Positions 53,647 to 63,235 are shown, numbered from the stretch's first letter. The stretch is 64,000 bases of DNA from Roseateles_C aquae (GCF_032337115.1 NZ_JAVXZY010000001.1:620001-684000); one strand, 5' to 3'. Program-made: numbers and translations. The notes: generated from the letters alone by a model not told the origin.

Positions 53647-54345
53647 TCAGCCCTTGAGCAGATCAGGCAAGACCTGACCCTGGCTGGCCAGCCAGGCTTC
53701 CAGCTGCGGCAGTAGCGGGCCCAGGCGCTCGTCAACGGCGGCGCGCACGGTGTCCACCAGCACCTGGGTCTGGCGCTCGATCTCGATGTTCAGCGCGGCG
53801 CCCTCGGCCTTGTCGGCAAAGGTGGTCATGCGCAGGGTCTCGGGGATCAGCCAGACCTCGAACCAGCCCGAGCCGTCGCGTTCGCGGCCGGCCTCGGCAA
53901 CGGTCAGGCTGGCGCCGTTCACCGCGATATAGCCCTTGGCAAAGATGTAGCGCATCCACGGCGCCGGCACGCCGATGCGGATCACATGGTTGTTGGCCGG
54001 CTGGCGGATCGCCTGCACCGTGGCCATGAAGTCCACATGGCCGGAGAGCGGGTGGCCGCCAATCTCGGCGCCATCGCGGGCCGCGCGCTCGACATTGATG
54101 CGGCTGCCCACATGCAGGCCGGCCAGCGTGGTGAGATTGAGGCTTTGCTGCATCACGTCGAAGTCGGCGCGGTCGCCCTCGTGCAGCGCCGTCACCGTCA
54201 GGCAGACGCCGTCCGAGGCCACACTGGCGCCGATCTCCAGCCCGGCGCAAAAGCCGGGCGGGAACTGCAGCGTGAAGCTGCGCAGACCGGGAAGATCGCG
54301 AATCGCCGCCACGCTGGCGACGCCTTGGACAATGCCTGTGAACAT
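53647..54345 (-). CDS. ribE: Riboflavin synthase, alpha subunit
   Basis: 232 residues joining two 6,7-dimethyl-8-ribityllumazine molecules into riboflavin. The start MFTGIVQG and the two tandem lumazine-binding repeats (ASVASDGVCLTVTAL and YIAVNGASLTVAEAG, each preceded by a GxxxGGHPLSGHVD-like or IGVPAPWMRYIF segment) are diagnostic. It lies 36 bases from the amt gene on the same strand. No FMN riboswitch is seen in front of it, and it is away from ribBA and ribH. Confidence 0.92.
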   Translation of the reverse strand: MFTGIVQGVASVAAIRDLPGLRSFTLQFPPGFCAGLEIGASVASDGVCLTVTALHEGDRADFDVMQQSLNLTTLAGLHVGSRINVERAARDGAEIGGHPLSGHVDFMATVQAIRQPANNHVIRIGVPAPWMRYIFAKGYIAVNGASLTVAEAGRERDGSGWFEVWLIPETLRMTTFADKAEGAALNIEIERQTQVLVDTVRAAVDERLGPLLPQLEAWLASQGQVLPDLLKG

Positions 54346-54381
54346 CAGGGGGCTCGGGGCTGCTAGGAACAGCCCGCCAGC

Positions 54382-55584
54382 TTACCAGCTGACCTCGCGA
54401 TCGGGCGTCGAGCCGATCTTGTGGATGGACAGGTCGGCGCCGTCGAATTCCTCTTCCTGGCTCAGCCGTAGACCCATGGTGGCGCGCAAGACACCGTAGA
54501 CGACGAAGCCGCCAGCCAAGGCCCAGGCCACGCCGATCAGCGTGCCAATCAGCTGCGCCGCCAGGCTCACACCACCGATGCCGCCACCGGCCACCGAGCC
54601 AAACACGCCACAGGCCATGCCGCCCCAGGCGCCGCACAAACCGTGCAGCGGCCAGACGCCCAGCACATCGTCGATCTTCCAGCGGTTCTGCGTCAGCGTG
54701 AACATCTTGACGAAGATGAAGCCGGCCACGCCGCCGGTGATCAGCGCACCCAGCGGATGCATCAGATCGGAACCAGCGCACACGGCCACCAGCCCAGCCA
54801 GCGGGCCGTTGTAGGCAAAGCCGGGGTCGTTGCGGCCCAGCAGCGTCGCCACCAGCGTGCCGCCCACCATGGCCATCAGCGAGTTCACCGCGACCAGTCC
54901 GGAGATCTTGTCCAGCGTCTGCGCGCTCATCACATTGAAACCGAACCAGCCCACCGCCAGCACCCAGGCGCCCAGGGCCAGAAAGGGAATGCTGGACGGC
55001 GGGTGCGCGCTGATGGCGCCATCCTTGCGATAGCGGTTCATCCGCGGGCCCAGCAACAGCACGGCGGCCAGCGCGATCCAGCCGCCCACGGCATGAACGA
55101 CCACCGAACCGGCGAAATCATGGAACTCGGCGCCGAACTGCGCCTTCAGCCAGGCCTGCAGGCCCAGGCCCTGATTCCAGGCCACGCCTTCGAAGGCCGG
55201 ATAGATCAGGCCAACGATGACGGCCGTGGCAATCAGCTGCGGGCCGAAGCGGGCCCGCTCGGCGATGCCGCCGGAGATGATGGCCGGAATCGCCGCCGCA
55301 AAGGTCAGCAGGAAGAAGAACTTGACCAGCTCATAGCCGTTCTTCGCGGCCAAGGCTTCAGCGCCGGTGAAGAAGTGCACACCGTAGGCCACCGTGTAGC
55401 CGACGAAGAAGTAGGCGATCGTCGAGACCGCGAAATCCATCAGGATCTTGACCAGCGCATTGACCTGGTTCTTCTTGCGCACCGTGCCCAGCTCCAGAAA
55501 GGCGAAGCCGGCGTGCATGGCCAGCACCATGATGGCGCCCAGCAGAATGAACAGCGCATCGGCGCTTTGCTTGATCGTCTCCAT
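54382..55584 (-). CDS. amt: Ammonium transporter
   Basis: 400 residues from ATG 55584 (METIKQ); the longer upstream frame covers the promoter and is rejected. Eleven or so hydrophobic helices; the twin-His pore is seen in VVVHAVGGWIAL and PLHGLCGAWGG, with the Amt signature DLMHPLGALITGGVAG. Inner-membrane NH4+/NH3 channel. A sigma-54-type promoter and two tandem NtrC-type sites lie upstream, so control by nitrogen starvation is expected. No glnK is adjacent. ribE follows on the same strand. Confidence 0.94.
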   Translation of the reverse strand: METIKQSADALFILLGAIMVLAMHAGFAFLELGTVRKKNQVNALVKILMDFAVSTIAYFFVGYTVAYGVHFFTGAEALAAKNGYELVKFFFLLTFAAAIPAIISGGIAERARFGPQLIATAVIVGLIYPAFEGVAWNQGLGLQAWLKAQFGAEFHDFAGSVVVHAVGGWIALAAVLLLGPRMNRYRKDGAISAHPPSSIPFLALGAWVLAVGWFGFNVMSAQTLDKISGLVAVNSLMAMVGGTLVATLLGRNDPGFAYNGPLAGLVAVCAGSDLMHPLGALITGGVAGFIFVKMFTLTQNRWKIDDVLGVWPLHGLCGAWGGMACGVFGSVAGGGIGGVSLAAQLIGTLIGVAWALAGGFVVYGVLRATMGLRLSQEEEFDGADLSIHKIGSTPDREVSW

Positions 55585-55660
55585 GCAGTCCTCATGTCTG
55601 AGCCGGGCCGCCAGCACGGTGCGAAAACGTGCACCGCCTTGGCCCGAGCCGCACCAGAAC

Positions 55661-55676
55661 AGCAAGAACAGTGCCC
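55661..55676 (-). promoter_or_regulatory. Sigma-54 promoter of amt
   Basis: On the minus strand the sequence is GGGCAC-TGTTC-TTGCT, matching the -24/-12 consensus TGGCAC-N5-TTGCW in all but the first base. The expected start is near 55650, giving a leader of about 65 bases to the amt ATG at 55584. The NtrC-type sites lie upstream at a suitable distance. Confidence 0.7.
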
Positions 55677-55748
55677 AGACTGGGGCGGGTTCAGCGGCCA
55701 GCCGCTGCACCGAAGCGTGGCGTGTTCGCCCAGCCTCAGTGCATTAAC

Positions 55749-55776
55749 GCACCGCGGCAGTGCACCGCGGCAGTGC
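55749..55776. promoter_or_regulatory. Two tandem NtrC-type enhancer sites
   Basis: On the minus strand GCACTGCCGCGGTGC occurs twice (55749-55763 and 55762-55776), sharing GC. The form GCACT-N5-GGTGC is the enterobacterial NtrC site pattern. They lie about 100-125 bases upstream of the predicted amt start point, just past the stop of the ArsC-like gene. Confidence 0.65.
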
Positions 55777-55781
55777 GCTGC

Positions 55782-56129
55782 TCAGCGGTGCGCGTCGAAC
55801 AGCTCGGCGCTGAAGCCCAGGCTCAGCCGGCCATCGGCCCATTCCACAATGGGCCGCTTGATCACACTGGGCTCGGCCAGGCACAGCGCCGCAGCGCTGG
55901 CCGCATCGACGACGGCCGCCTTCTGCGCCTCATCGAGCTTGCGCCAGGTGGTGCCAGCACGGTTGACGACGCGCTCCCAGCCCAGTTCGGCCAGCCAGCG
56001 CGGCAGCCGGTCGGCCGGCACGCCGGCCTTTTTGTAGTCGTGAAACTGATAGGCCAGGCCGGCCTGATCCAGCCAGGTGCGGGCCTTTTTGACGGTGTCG
56101 CAATTGGGAATGCCGTAGACGGTGATCAT
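55782..56129 (-). CDS. ArsC/Spx-family (YffB-like) protein
   Basis: 115 residues from ATG 56129 (MITVYGIPNCDTVKKA). The thioredoxin-like fold with CDTV as the single redox cysteine, GWERVVNRAGTTWRKL and PSVIKRPIVEW matches the ArsC/YffB subfamily, a probable glutathione-linked reductase rather than a true arsenate reductase. No ars genes are near. Divergent from aat, 56 bases apart. Confidence 0.9.
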   Translation of the reverse strand: MITVYGIPNCDTVKKARTWLDQAGLAYQFHDYKKAGVPADRLPRWLAELGWERVVNRAGTTWRKLDEAQKAAVVDAASAAALCLAEPSVIKRPIVEWADGRLSLGFSAELFDAHR

Positions 56130-56185
56130 CGATGTTGAGGGCAGTAGCGCCAGGATTTGCCAGCCGCGCACGCTACCATGCCGCG

Positions 56186-57001
56186 ATGATTCCCTGGCTT
56201 GACGACCACACGCTCGACTTCCCGCCCACCAGCGCTGCGCTGGGCCCGGATTCCGAGGCGCCGGGCCTGCTGGCGGCCGGCGGCGATCTGAGCCCGGCGC
56301 GGCTGCGCGCCGCCTATGCGCGCGGCGTCTTTCCCTGGTACGGCCAGGGCCAGCCCATCCTGTGGTGGAGCATGGACCCACGGATGGTGCTGCAGACCCG
56401 GCATTTCAAGCTGTCGCGTTCGCTGCGCAAGACGATTGCGCGTTTTCGTGCCACACCGGGCTGCGAGATCCGCATCGACACGGCCATTGCCGAGGTGCTC
56501 AAGGCCTGCGCCAGCACGCCGCGCGAGGGCCAGCGTGGCACCTGGATACTGCCCGAGATGCAGGCCGCCTATCTGCGCCTGGCCCGCGCCGGCCACCTGC
56601 ACACGGTGGAAACCTGGATGGACGGCGAATTGGTCGGCGGCCTCTATGGCGTCAATCTGGGCCGGATGTTTTTTGGCGAATCGATGTTCATGCGCCGCAC
56701 CGACGCCTCCAAGATCGCGCTGGCCGCCCTGGTCTGCCTATGCCGCGAGCATCAGATCCCCTGGATCGATTGCCAGCAGAACACCCAGCATCTGGCCTCG
56801 CTGGGTGCATTCGAGCTGCCACGCCCCCAGTTTGAAGCCCATTTGCGCGGACATATCCCGAGATCGGCACCCAGCGATTGGACCTATCATCCGCAACTCT
56901 GGTCGCATCTGGATGTTGTGCCCGCTGACGGGGATGACATCGCCAGCCCCGCCGACGCCCCTCTTGACGCCACCTTCTTGACGCCAAAGCCGCAACCGTG
57001 A
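56186..57001 (+). CDS. aat: Leucyl/phenylalanyl-tRNA-protein transferase
   Basis: 271 residues that transfer Leu or Phe from tRNA to proteins with N-terminal Lys/Arg, marking them for ClpAP. Motifs: PGLLAAGGDLSPARLRAAYA, RGVFPWYGQGQPILWWSMDP and GGLYGVNLGRMFFGESMFMR near the active site. The stop overlaps the GTG of bpt, so both N-degron transferases are made together. Confidence 0.95.
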   Translation: MIPWLDDHTLDFPPTSAALGPDSEAPGLLAAGGDLSPARLRAAYARGVFPWYGQGQPILWWSMDPRMVLQTRHFKLSRSLRKTIARFRATPGCEIRIDTAIAEVLKACASTPREGQRGTWILPEMQAAYLRLARAGHLHTVETWMDGELVGGLYGVNLGRMFFGESMFMRRTDASKIALAALVCLCREHQIPWIDCQQNTQHLASLGAFELPRPQFEAHLRGHIPRSAPSDWTYHPQLWSHLDVVPADGDDIASPADAPLDATFLTPKPQP

Positions 57002-57765
57002 CGCATCCCAAAGAGCTACCGCTGGCCGAGCTGCAGTTCTATGCGACCGCGCCCTACCCCTGCAGTTACCTGCCCGACCGGCTGGCCCGCTCGCAGGTGG
57101 CCACACCCAGCCATCTGATCCATTCCGATGCCTACTCCGGCCTCGTTGCGGCCGGCTTCAGGCGTAGCGGCATGTTCACCTACCGGCCCTTTTGCGATGG
57201 CTGCAAGGCCTGCGTGCCAATGCGCATTCCGGTGGCCGATTTGAAGCCCACACGCAGCCAGCGCCGTGCCTGGACCAAACACCAGAACCTGCAAGCCCGG
57301 GTGATGCGCTTGGCCTTCAACGAAGAGCATTACCAGCTCTATCTGCGCTACCAGGCCGGCCGCCACAGCGGCGGTGGCATGGACCACGACAGCGTCGACC
57401 AGTACACCCAGTTCCTGCTGCAAAGTCGTATCAATTCGCGCCTGGTCGAGTTCCGCGAGCAGCAGCCCGATGGCCGCATGCTGCTGAAAATGGTGTCCAT
57501 CCTGGACATCCTGGCCGATGGTCTGTCTGCCGTTTACACCTTCTACGAGCCCGAGCCTTCAACCAGTTATGGCAGCTACAACGTGATGTGGCAGACCGCC
57601 CAGGCCCGCGAGCTGCAACTGCCCTATCTCTACCTTGGCTACTGGATTCAGCAGAGTCCCAAGATGGCCTACAAGGCGCAGTTCACGCCACATGAACTGC
57701 TGCTCGACGGTCAATGGCAGCGCATCGACGAGCGGGCTGCCGAACAGCACGCGACGCCGAAATAG
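56998..57765 (+). CDS. bpt: Aspartate/glutamate leucyltransferase
   Basis: 255 residues from a GTG that overlaps the aat stop (GTGA). It adds Leu to N-terminal Asp or Glu, feeding the same N-degron route. The N-terminal PYPCSYLPDRLARSQVA, MFTYRPFCDGCKACVPMRIP with the Cys-rich site, and C-terminal YLYLGYWIQQSPKMAYKAQF are family marks. Normal length for Bpt. Confidence 0.93.
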   Translation: MTHPKELPLAELQFYATAPYPCSYLPDRLARSQVATPSHLIHSDAYSGLVAAGFRRSGMFTYRPFCDGCKACVPMRIPVADLKPTRSQRRAWTKHQNLQARVMRLAFNEEHYQLYLRYQAGRHSGGGMDHDSVDQYTQFLLQSRINSRLVEFREQQPDGRMLLKMVSILDILADGLSAVYTFYEPEPSTSYGSYNVMWQTAQARELQLPYLYLGYWIQQSPKMAYKAQFTPHELLLDGQWQRIDERAAEQHATPK

Positions 57766-58055
57766 GCGCTTGACGCAGTCGCGCCGACAGCCGCTCGGCC
57801 TCGTATAGGGCACCTCAACGCAACGGCGCCGATGCGGCGCCCGCACTTGCGGCCAGGCCGGGTGACTCGCCACGCTGCCGCGCAAAGCCGGCCTACGGAA
57901 GCGCTGGCGGTGCAGCGGCCGCCCACCGCGTCGATCTGCCAAGGGTTTCACCGCTGATCGAGCCAGGCCCGAAGGTGTACAACCCCGGCCAACACGCGGG
58001 CGCGGTCCGGCCGGTGTGCCACAAAGCACAAAGATTTTCTCGAGGGATAGAGACC

Positions 58056-60926
58056 ATGAACAGCAAGTTCCTACGGCGCAAGCCGGCCCGCGGCCTGCGC
58101 GAAACACCGCTCCATGCCACCCTGCGCCTCGCCCTGCTGGGCGGCCTGAGCCTGAGCAGCGGCCTGGCCAATGCCCAGGGCGACACGGCAGCGGTCCAGA
58201 TGGACCGCGTGACCGTCACCGGTTCCAACATCCGCCGCATCAGCGCCGAAAGCCCCAACCCGGTCCAGGTGATCAGCGCCGATGAGCTGAAGAAGTCGGG
58301 CTACACCGATGTCTCCAGCGTGCTGCGCAACATTACCGCCAATGGCCAGGGCACACTCTCTCAAGGCTTCTCGGGCGCCTTCGCCGCCGGCGCCAGCGGC
58401 GTCTCGCTGCGCGGCCTGATGGTCGGCGCGACGCTGGTTTTGATCGATGGTCGTCGGATGGCGCCCTACCCGATCGGGGACGACGGGCAGCGGCAATTCG
58501 TCGATGTATCCAACATTCCCTTCGAGGCCATCGAGCGCATCGAGGTGCTGAAAGACGGTGCCTCGGCGGTGTATGGCTCCGACGCCATCGCTGGCGTCGT
58601 CAACGTGATCCTCAAGCGCAGCTTCAGCGGCGCGCAGCTGTCCGCCGACTATGGCCAGAGCAGCAGGGGTGATGGCCGCACCAAGCACGCGACGGCCATC
58701 ATCGGCAGCGGCGACCTCGCCAGCGATGGCTACAACGCCTACCTGTCGGCCGAAGTGCGCCAGCAGGACCAAATCCGGGTGATCGACCGCCCCGGTGTAC
58801 TGACCGAACGCGACTTCCGCAAGACGGGCGGCTACGACCTGCGCTACGGCGCGCCGAATGCCGCCAATGGCGGCCTACCGCGCAGCGCCAGCGGCTATCT
58901 GACGGACGAATCGGGCGCGATTGTCGGCTTCTTCCCCGGCTGCGATGCGGCCAAGCTGGCCGCCGGCCAGTGCATCTATGAGGACAACTGGTCGCAGCTG
59001 CAACCGGCAACGCGCAACGTCAACCTGCTGGCTCGCTACACCCGCAACCTGGACCGCGACTGGCAGTTCTCGCTGCAGGCCAGCCAGTTCCAGAGCAAGG
59101 CCGAGCAGATTTCCGGCCCGTCCAACAGTTCACCCGATGGCTATCAGGGCGTTGCCTTCGGCCCGACAAGCCCACTGTCGGTGCTGAGCCTGCCGCCAAG
59201 CACCATCGGTCGGGGCAATCCCAGCTTCCCGGCAGGCACCGCTGTCGACCGCGCTGTCTTGCGCAAGACCTTTCTGGATGTCGGACCGAACCGGACGCTG
59301 CTGGAATCCAAGGCGAGCCGCCTGGTGGCCGATCTGCATGGCCGGCTGGGCGAGTGGGACCTCAGTGCAGCGGCCGGTCTGACCCAGGTCACGCTGGACA
59401 TCGTGGCACGCGGAGCCGTCGACGCCGGCCGCCTGCAGACCGCGCTAGACCGCAGCAACAACCCCTATCTCGTCGGCGGCAAGAACAGTGCCGAGGTGCT
59501 GGACTTCATCGCCCCGGACAGCACGGCACGGGACAGCTCCAAGCTGCGCTTCCTCAATGTCTCCGCCCAGCGCGAGTTGATGGAACTTGGCGGCGGCGCG
59601 CTGGCCGTTTCGCTGGGCGCCGATCTGGTGCATCGCAGCACCCACGCCGAGGCACCGGAGGCGATTGCCGCCGGACGCATCGCCGGCATCAACACCTTTG
59701 CGATCGGCGAACAGGATGTGAAATCGGTCTATGCCGAGCTGTCGGCCCCGCTCAGCAAAGCACTGGAGCTGGACGCCGCCGTGCGTTACGACCACTACAA
59801 CCTGTCGGGCGGCCGCGCCAGCCCCAAGCTGGGCTTCAAGTTCCAGCCCAATGCCAGCTGGGGCCTGCGCGGCACTGTCTCCGGCGGCTTCCGTGCCCCC
59901 AGTCCGGCTGAGAACGGTCAGAGCGGCCTGACCTACTTCGCCGGCACCGAGCACGATCCCCTGCTCTGCGCCGACGGCAATACCCAGACGCCGGGCAACT
60001 TCCCCTCGCAGTGCTCGTTCGCACCGCCGCATGCCCAACTGCCCAACGCGGCGCTCAAGCCCGAGATCTCCAACTCGCTGACGCTCGGCCTGCTCCTGCA
60101 GCCACTGAGCAGCCTGAGCGCCCGGCTGGACTACTACGCCATCGAGGTGAAGAACCAGATCGTGGCCGGCCCCAGCAGCGTCGATGACGCGGTACGCAAT
60201 CCGGCCAGCACGCCGCTACCACGGGTGCAGGCCGACGGCAGCATCCGCAGCGAGTTGCCACCGGTCGGCACGATCGCCTATCTGCCATCGGCCTATATCA
60301 ATGCCAACGCGACCAAGACCAGCGGCCTGGAGCTGGACCTGGAGTACAGCGCCAAACTCGGTGACTGGGGCAAGTTCCGCTCCAACTTCATGCTCACCCA
60401 TGTGCTGAGCTATGACACCACGGTGGGCGGCCAGACCTATCACCTGGCCGGCACGCACGGCCCCTTCCTGGTCGGTGGCAATACCGGCAACCCGCGTGAT
60501 CGGATCCAGTGGTCCAACAGCTGGTCGCGTGGGCCGCTGCAGCTGACGGCCACGCTGAACCGCGTCGGCGGCATGGACGTGACCGACCCCTCGATGGGCA
60601 TGACGGACTGCCTCAAGGGCCTGTCCTTCGGCGGCGGTGCCGCTTCGTTCGCCTACCCGGATGTGCTGCAAGGCGGCGAAGGCAAGGTACCCGACGCGCG
60701 CATGTGCCGGGTCGCGGCCTTTACCACGCTGGATCTTTCGGGCAAGTATGAGTTCAGCCCCAAGCTGAGCCTGTCCTTCGCGGTGCTGAATCTGCTCGAC
60801 GCCAAGGCACCGGAAGACTGGTTCACCTACGGCGGCGGCATGGGTGCCTTCCCCTTCAACCCGTCGATGCACACCCAGGGCGCCGTCGGCCGCTTCCTGA
60901 ACGTCGGCGTGAAGTACCAGTTCTAG
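58056..60926 (+). CDS. TonB-dependent outer-membrane receptor
   Basis: 956 residues from ATG 58056. Signal peptide to about 40 (LLGGLSLSSGLANAQ). Plug domain: VTVTGSNIRRISAESPNPVQ, VLIDGRRMAPYPIG, IERIEVLKDGASAVYGSDAI. The beta-barrel ends VGRFLNVGVKYQF with the terminal Phe. No N-terminal signalling extension. The genes behind it (acetamidase, APC permease) suggest uptake of an amide, peptide or amino acid derivative; 11 bases separate it from the amidase. The 290-base gap before it has only a GGCGCC-type dyad near 57822. Confidence 0.92.
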   Translation: MNSKFLRRKPARGLRETPLHATLRLALLGGLSLSSGLANAQGDTAAVQMDRVTVTGSNIRRISAESPNPVQVISADELKKSGYTDVSSVLRNITANGQGTLSQGFSGAFAAGASGVSLRGLMVGATLVLIDGRRMAPYPIGDDGQRQFVDVSNIPFEAIERIEVLKDGASAVYGSDAIAGVVNVILKRSFSGAQLSADYGQSSRGDGRTKHATAIIGSGDLASDGYNAYLSAEVRQQDQIRVIDRPGVLTERDFRKTGGYDLRYGAPNAANGGLPRSASGYLTDESGAIVGFFPGCDAAKLAAGQCIYEDNWSQLQPATRNVNLLARYTRNLDRDWQFSLQASQFQSKAEQISGPSNSSPDGYQGVAFGPTSPLSVLSLPPSTIGRGNPSFPAGTAVDRAVLRKTFLDVGPNRTLLESKASRLVADLHGRLGEWDLSAAAGLTQVTLDIVARGAVDAGRLQTALDRSNNPYLVGGKNSAEVLDFIAPDSTARDSSKLRFLNVSAQRELMELGGGALAVSLGADLVHRSTHAEAPEAIAAGRIAGINTFAIGEQDVKSVYAELSAPLSKALELDAAVRYDHYNLSGGRASPKLGFKFQPNASWGLRGTVSGGFRAPSPAENGQSGLTYFAGTEHDPLLCADGNTQTPGNFPSQCSFAPPHAQLPNAALKPEISNSLTLGLLLQPLSSLSARLDYYAIEVKNQIVAGPSSVDDAVRNPASTPLPRVQADGSIRSELPPVGTIAYLPSAYINANATKTSGLELDLEYSAKLGDWGKFRSNFMLTHVLSYDTTVGGQTYHLAGTHGPFLVGGNTGNPRDRIQWSNSWSRGPLQLTATLNRVGGMDVTDPSMGMTDCLKGLSFGGGAASFAYPDVLQGGEGKVPDARMCRVAAFTTLDLSGKYEFSPKLSLSFAVLNLLDAKAPEDWFTYGGGMGAFPFNPSMHTQGAVGRFLNVGVKYQF

Positions 60927-60937
60927 GAGCGGCAGCC

Positions 60938-61837
60938 ATGATGCATCGAGTCTCCCGCGAGCAACTGGTCTATGCGATGTCGCGGCACAACAAGCCGGTG
61001 TTGGAGGTGGACAGCGGCGCGCGGCTGCTGTTTGAGACCTGCGACTGCTTCCAGGACCAGATCGAAGGCGAAGCCAGTCGCTTCGATGGCGTGGACTGGT
61101 CGCGTGTCAATCCGGCCACCGGGCCGGTATCGGTGCGCGGCGCCGAACCCGGCGATGTGCTGGCCGTGGAAATCGAGCACATCAGCGTCGGGCCGCGTGC
61201 GGTGATGGTGACGGCGCCGGGGCTGGGAATCTGGGGCCACAGGATCGAGCAGCCCTCGATCCGCAGCGTACCCATCATCGACGGTCAGGCACTCATGCCC
61301 GGTGGCGTGACCGTGCCGCTGCGCCCCATGATAGGCGTGATAGGCACGGCTCCCGCCGGCGATCCAGTGCCCTGTGGCGTTCCCGACGCGCATGGCGGCA
61401 ATATGGACTGCAAGCTGATCTGCGCTGGTCACACGCTCTATCTACCCGTGCAGGTCAGCGGCGCGCTGCTGGCGCTCGGTGATCTGCATGCGGCCATGGG
61501 CGACGGTGAGGTATCGGTCTGCGGGCTGGAGATTGCCGGCGAGGTGCAGCTGCGCCTGCACCTGATCAAGCAATGTCCGTGGCCCATGCCGATGATCGCC
61601 ACCCCGGAGCATGTCTACACCCTCGGCTCGGCCGTCACACTGGACGACGCGGCGCTGCTGGCCAGTCGCCAGATGCTGGCCCTGCTGAACGGCCAGACCC
61701 GGCTCGGCGAAGTCGATGCCTTGAACCTGATGAGCATCGCCGGAAACCTGCAGGTCTGCCAGATCGTTGATCCGCAGAAGACCTGTCGCTTTGAAATGCC
61801 GCGCGCCATGCTGGCGCAGCTGGGCCTGACGCTTTGA
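60938..61837 (+). CDS. Acetamidase/formamidase-family amidase
   Basis: 299 residues after AGGAGCGGC. Marks of FmdA/AmdA: GPVSVRGAEPGDVLAVEIEH, PAGDPVPCGVPDAHGGNMDC and LPVQVSGALLALGDLHAAMG with GDGEV. Hydrolyses short amides to acid and ammonia in the cytoplasm. It lies between a TonB receptor and an APC permease in one apparent operon, giving an amide uptake-and-use unit. Substrate not determined. Confidence 0.9.
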   Translation: MMHRVSREQLVYAMSRHNKPVLEVDSGARLLFETCDCFQDQIEGEASRFDGVDWSRVNPATGPVSVRGAEPGDVLAVEIEHISVGPRAVMVTAPGLGIWGHRIEQPSIRSVPIIDGQALMPGGVTVPLRPMIGVIGTAPAGDPVPCGVPDAHGGNMDCKLICAGHTLYLPVQVSGALLALGDLHAAMGDGEVSVCGLEIAGEVQLRLHLIKQCPWPMPMIATPEHVYTLGSAVTLDDAALLASRQMLALLNGQTRLGEVDALNLMSIAGNLQVCQIVDPQKTCRFEMPRAMLAQLGLTL

Positions 61838-61846
61838 GGAACCCGC

Positions 61847-63187
61847 ATGTCAGTGGAACAATTCGGTTATCAGCAGCAACTCAAGCGTGTGCTGGGCTTC
61901 AAGGATCTGCTCAGCTACGGCATGGTGGCCATGGTGCCGATCGCGCCCTTCGGTGTCTACGGCTTTGTGGCCGAGGCCTCTCAGGGCCGGGTACCGCTGG
62001 CCTATCTGCTCGGGCTGCTGGCCATGCTGTTCACGGCACTCAGCTATGCGGCCATGGCCGAAGCCTTTCCAGTAGCAGGATCGGCCTACGCCTACACACA
62101 GCGCGGTCTGCACCCCTTGGCCGGTTTCTTCGCTGGTTGGCTGCTGCTGCTCGACTACATCCTGGTACCAGCGCTGCTGTTCGTCATCAGCGCCGGTTCC
62201 TTGCAAGCACTGCTGCCGGCCTGGCCAAAATGGCTCTGGGTGCTGGGCTTTATTGCCCTGTGCACCGCCATCAATCTGCGCGGCGTCGAGCTGACGGCAC
62301 GTGCCAACCGGCTGTTCCTGCAGCTGCAGCTGCTGGTGCTGGCCTTGTTCATGGTCATCGGTCTGTGGGCGCTTTACCAGGCCGGCGGACCGGGACTGAG
62401 CCTGGCGCCGGTGAGCCCCACCGGCCTGAGCTGGAGCTGGTTGGGCGGCGCAGCAGCCATAGCGGCACTGTCATTCCTGGGCTTTGACGCCATCTCCACG
62501 CTCAGCGAAGAGGTGCGCGAGGATCAGCCGCGTGCCGTTTCCCGGGCCACCTTGCTGGTGCTATTCCTGATGGGTGCCTGCTTCATCGCCCAGACCTGGG
62601 TCGCCGCGGACCTGGCTCAAGGCTTGCAGATCAGCAGCCCCGACAGCGCTTTCTACGAGATCGCCCAGAAGGCAGGCGGCCGGGCCTTGTTCGTCACCAC
62701 TGCGGTGGCCACCGCACTGGCATGGGGAATCGCTAACGCAATGAGTGCGCAGGCTGCGGTTGCACGCGTGCTGTTTGCCATGGGCCGCGACCGCCAGCTC
62801 CCGGGCTCGCGCTGGCTGGCCGCCGTGCACCCGGTAAGGCAGACGCCTGGCTTCAGCACCGCCCTGGTGGCGCTGGTGTCACTGGCGGTGGCTCTGTATT
62901 TCCTCGACGATCCCGCAGCGTTGACCAATCTGGTCACCTTCGGTGCCCTCAGCGCCTTCGGCCTGCTGCATCTGGCTGTGAGCTGGCATTTCCTGGTGCG
63001 CCAGCGCAGCCGACGTTGGCTGCGCCACGGCCTGCTGCCCTTGGCCGGCCTGGCGGTGCTGCTCTTCATCCTGCACGGCCAGGACCGTGCCGCCATGCAG
63101 CTGGGCCTGGCCTGGCTGGCGCTGGGCGCGCTATGGGCCGGCGTGCAGCGCCTATGGCTGCGCCGTGAGCTGAAGCTGGCCGTCTGA
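61847..63187 (+). CDS. APC-family amino acid permease
   Basis: 446 residues, GAGGAACC site before ATG 61847. About twelve hydrophobic helices; the N-terminal YGMVAMVPIAPFGVYGFVAE, FPVAGSAYAYTQRGLHPLAG and ALSFLGFDAISTLSEEVRED fit the APC superfamily. Inner membrane; imports the compound handled by the amidase or its product. Last gene of the TonB-amidase-permease unit. Confidence 0.9.
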   Translation: MSVEQFGYQQQLKRVLGFKDLLSYGMVAMVPIAPFGVYGFVAEASQGRVPLAYLLGLLAMLFTALSYAAMAEAFPVAGSAYAYTQRGLHPLAGFFAGWLLLLDYILVPALLFVISAGSLQALLPAWPKWLWVLGFIALCTAINLRGVELTARANRLFLQLQLLVLALFMVIGLWALYQAGGPGLSLAPVSPTGLSWSWLGGAAAIAALSFLGFDAISTLSEEVREDQPRAVSRATLLVLFLMGACFIAQTWVAADLAQGLQISSPDSAFYEIAQKAGGRALFVTTAVATALAWGIANAMSAQAAVARVLFAMGRDRQLPGSRWLAAVHPVRQTPGFSTALVALVSLAVALYFLDDPAALTNLVTFGALSAFGLLHLAVSWHFLVRQRSRRWLRHGLLPLAGLAVLLFILHGQDRAAMQLGLAWLALGALWAGVQRLWLRRELKLAV

Positions 63188-63214
63188 TCCGGGCAGCACA
63201 AATAACCCTCCAAC

Positions 63215-63235
63215 GCCGCGGCCAGCGCCGCGGCC
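63215..63235. repeat. GC-rich hairpin after the permease gene
   Basis: GCCGCGGCC occurs at 63215-63223 and 63227-63235 around AGC; the copies pair with each other in a 9-base stem. It could end the permease transcript, though without a T-tract. The 375-base gap 63188-63562 also holds the operator-like dyad at 63414. Confidence 0.5.

Noticed and set aside
54346..54381. FMN riboswitch before ribE
   Set aside because: Only 36 bases separate the genes, with none of the conserved RFN blocks.
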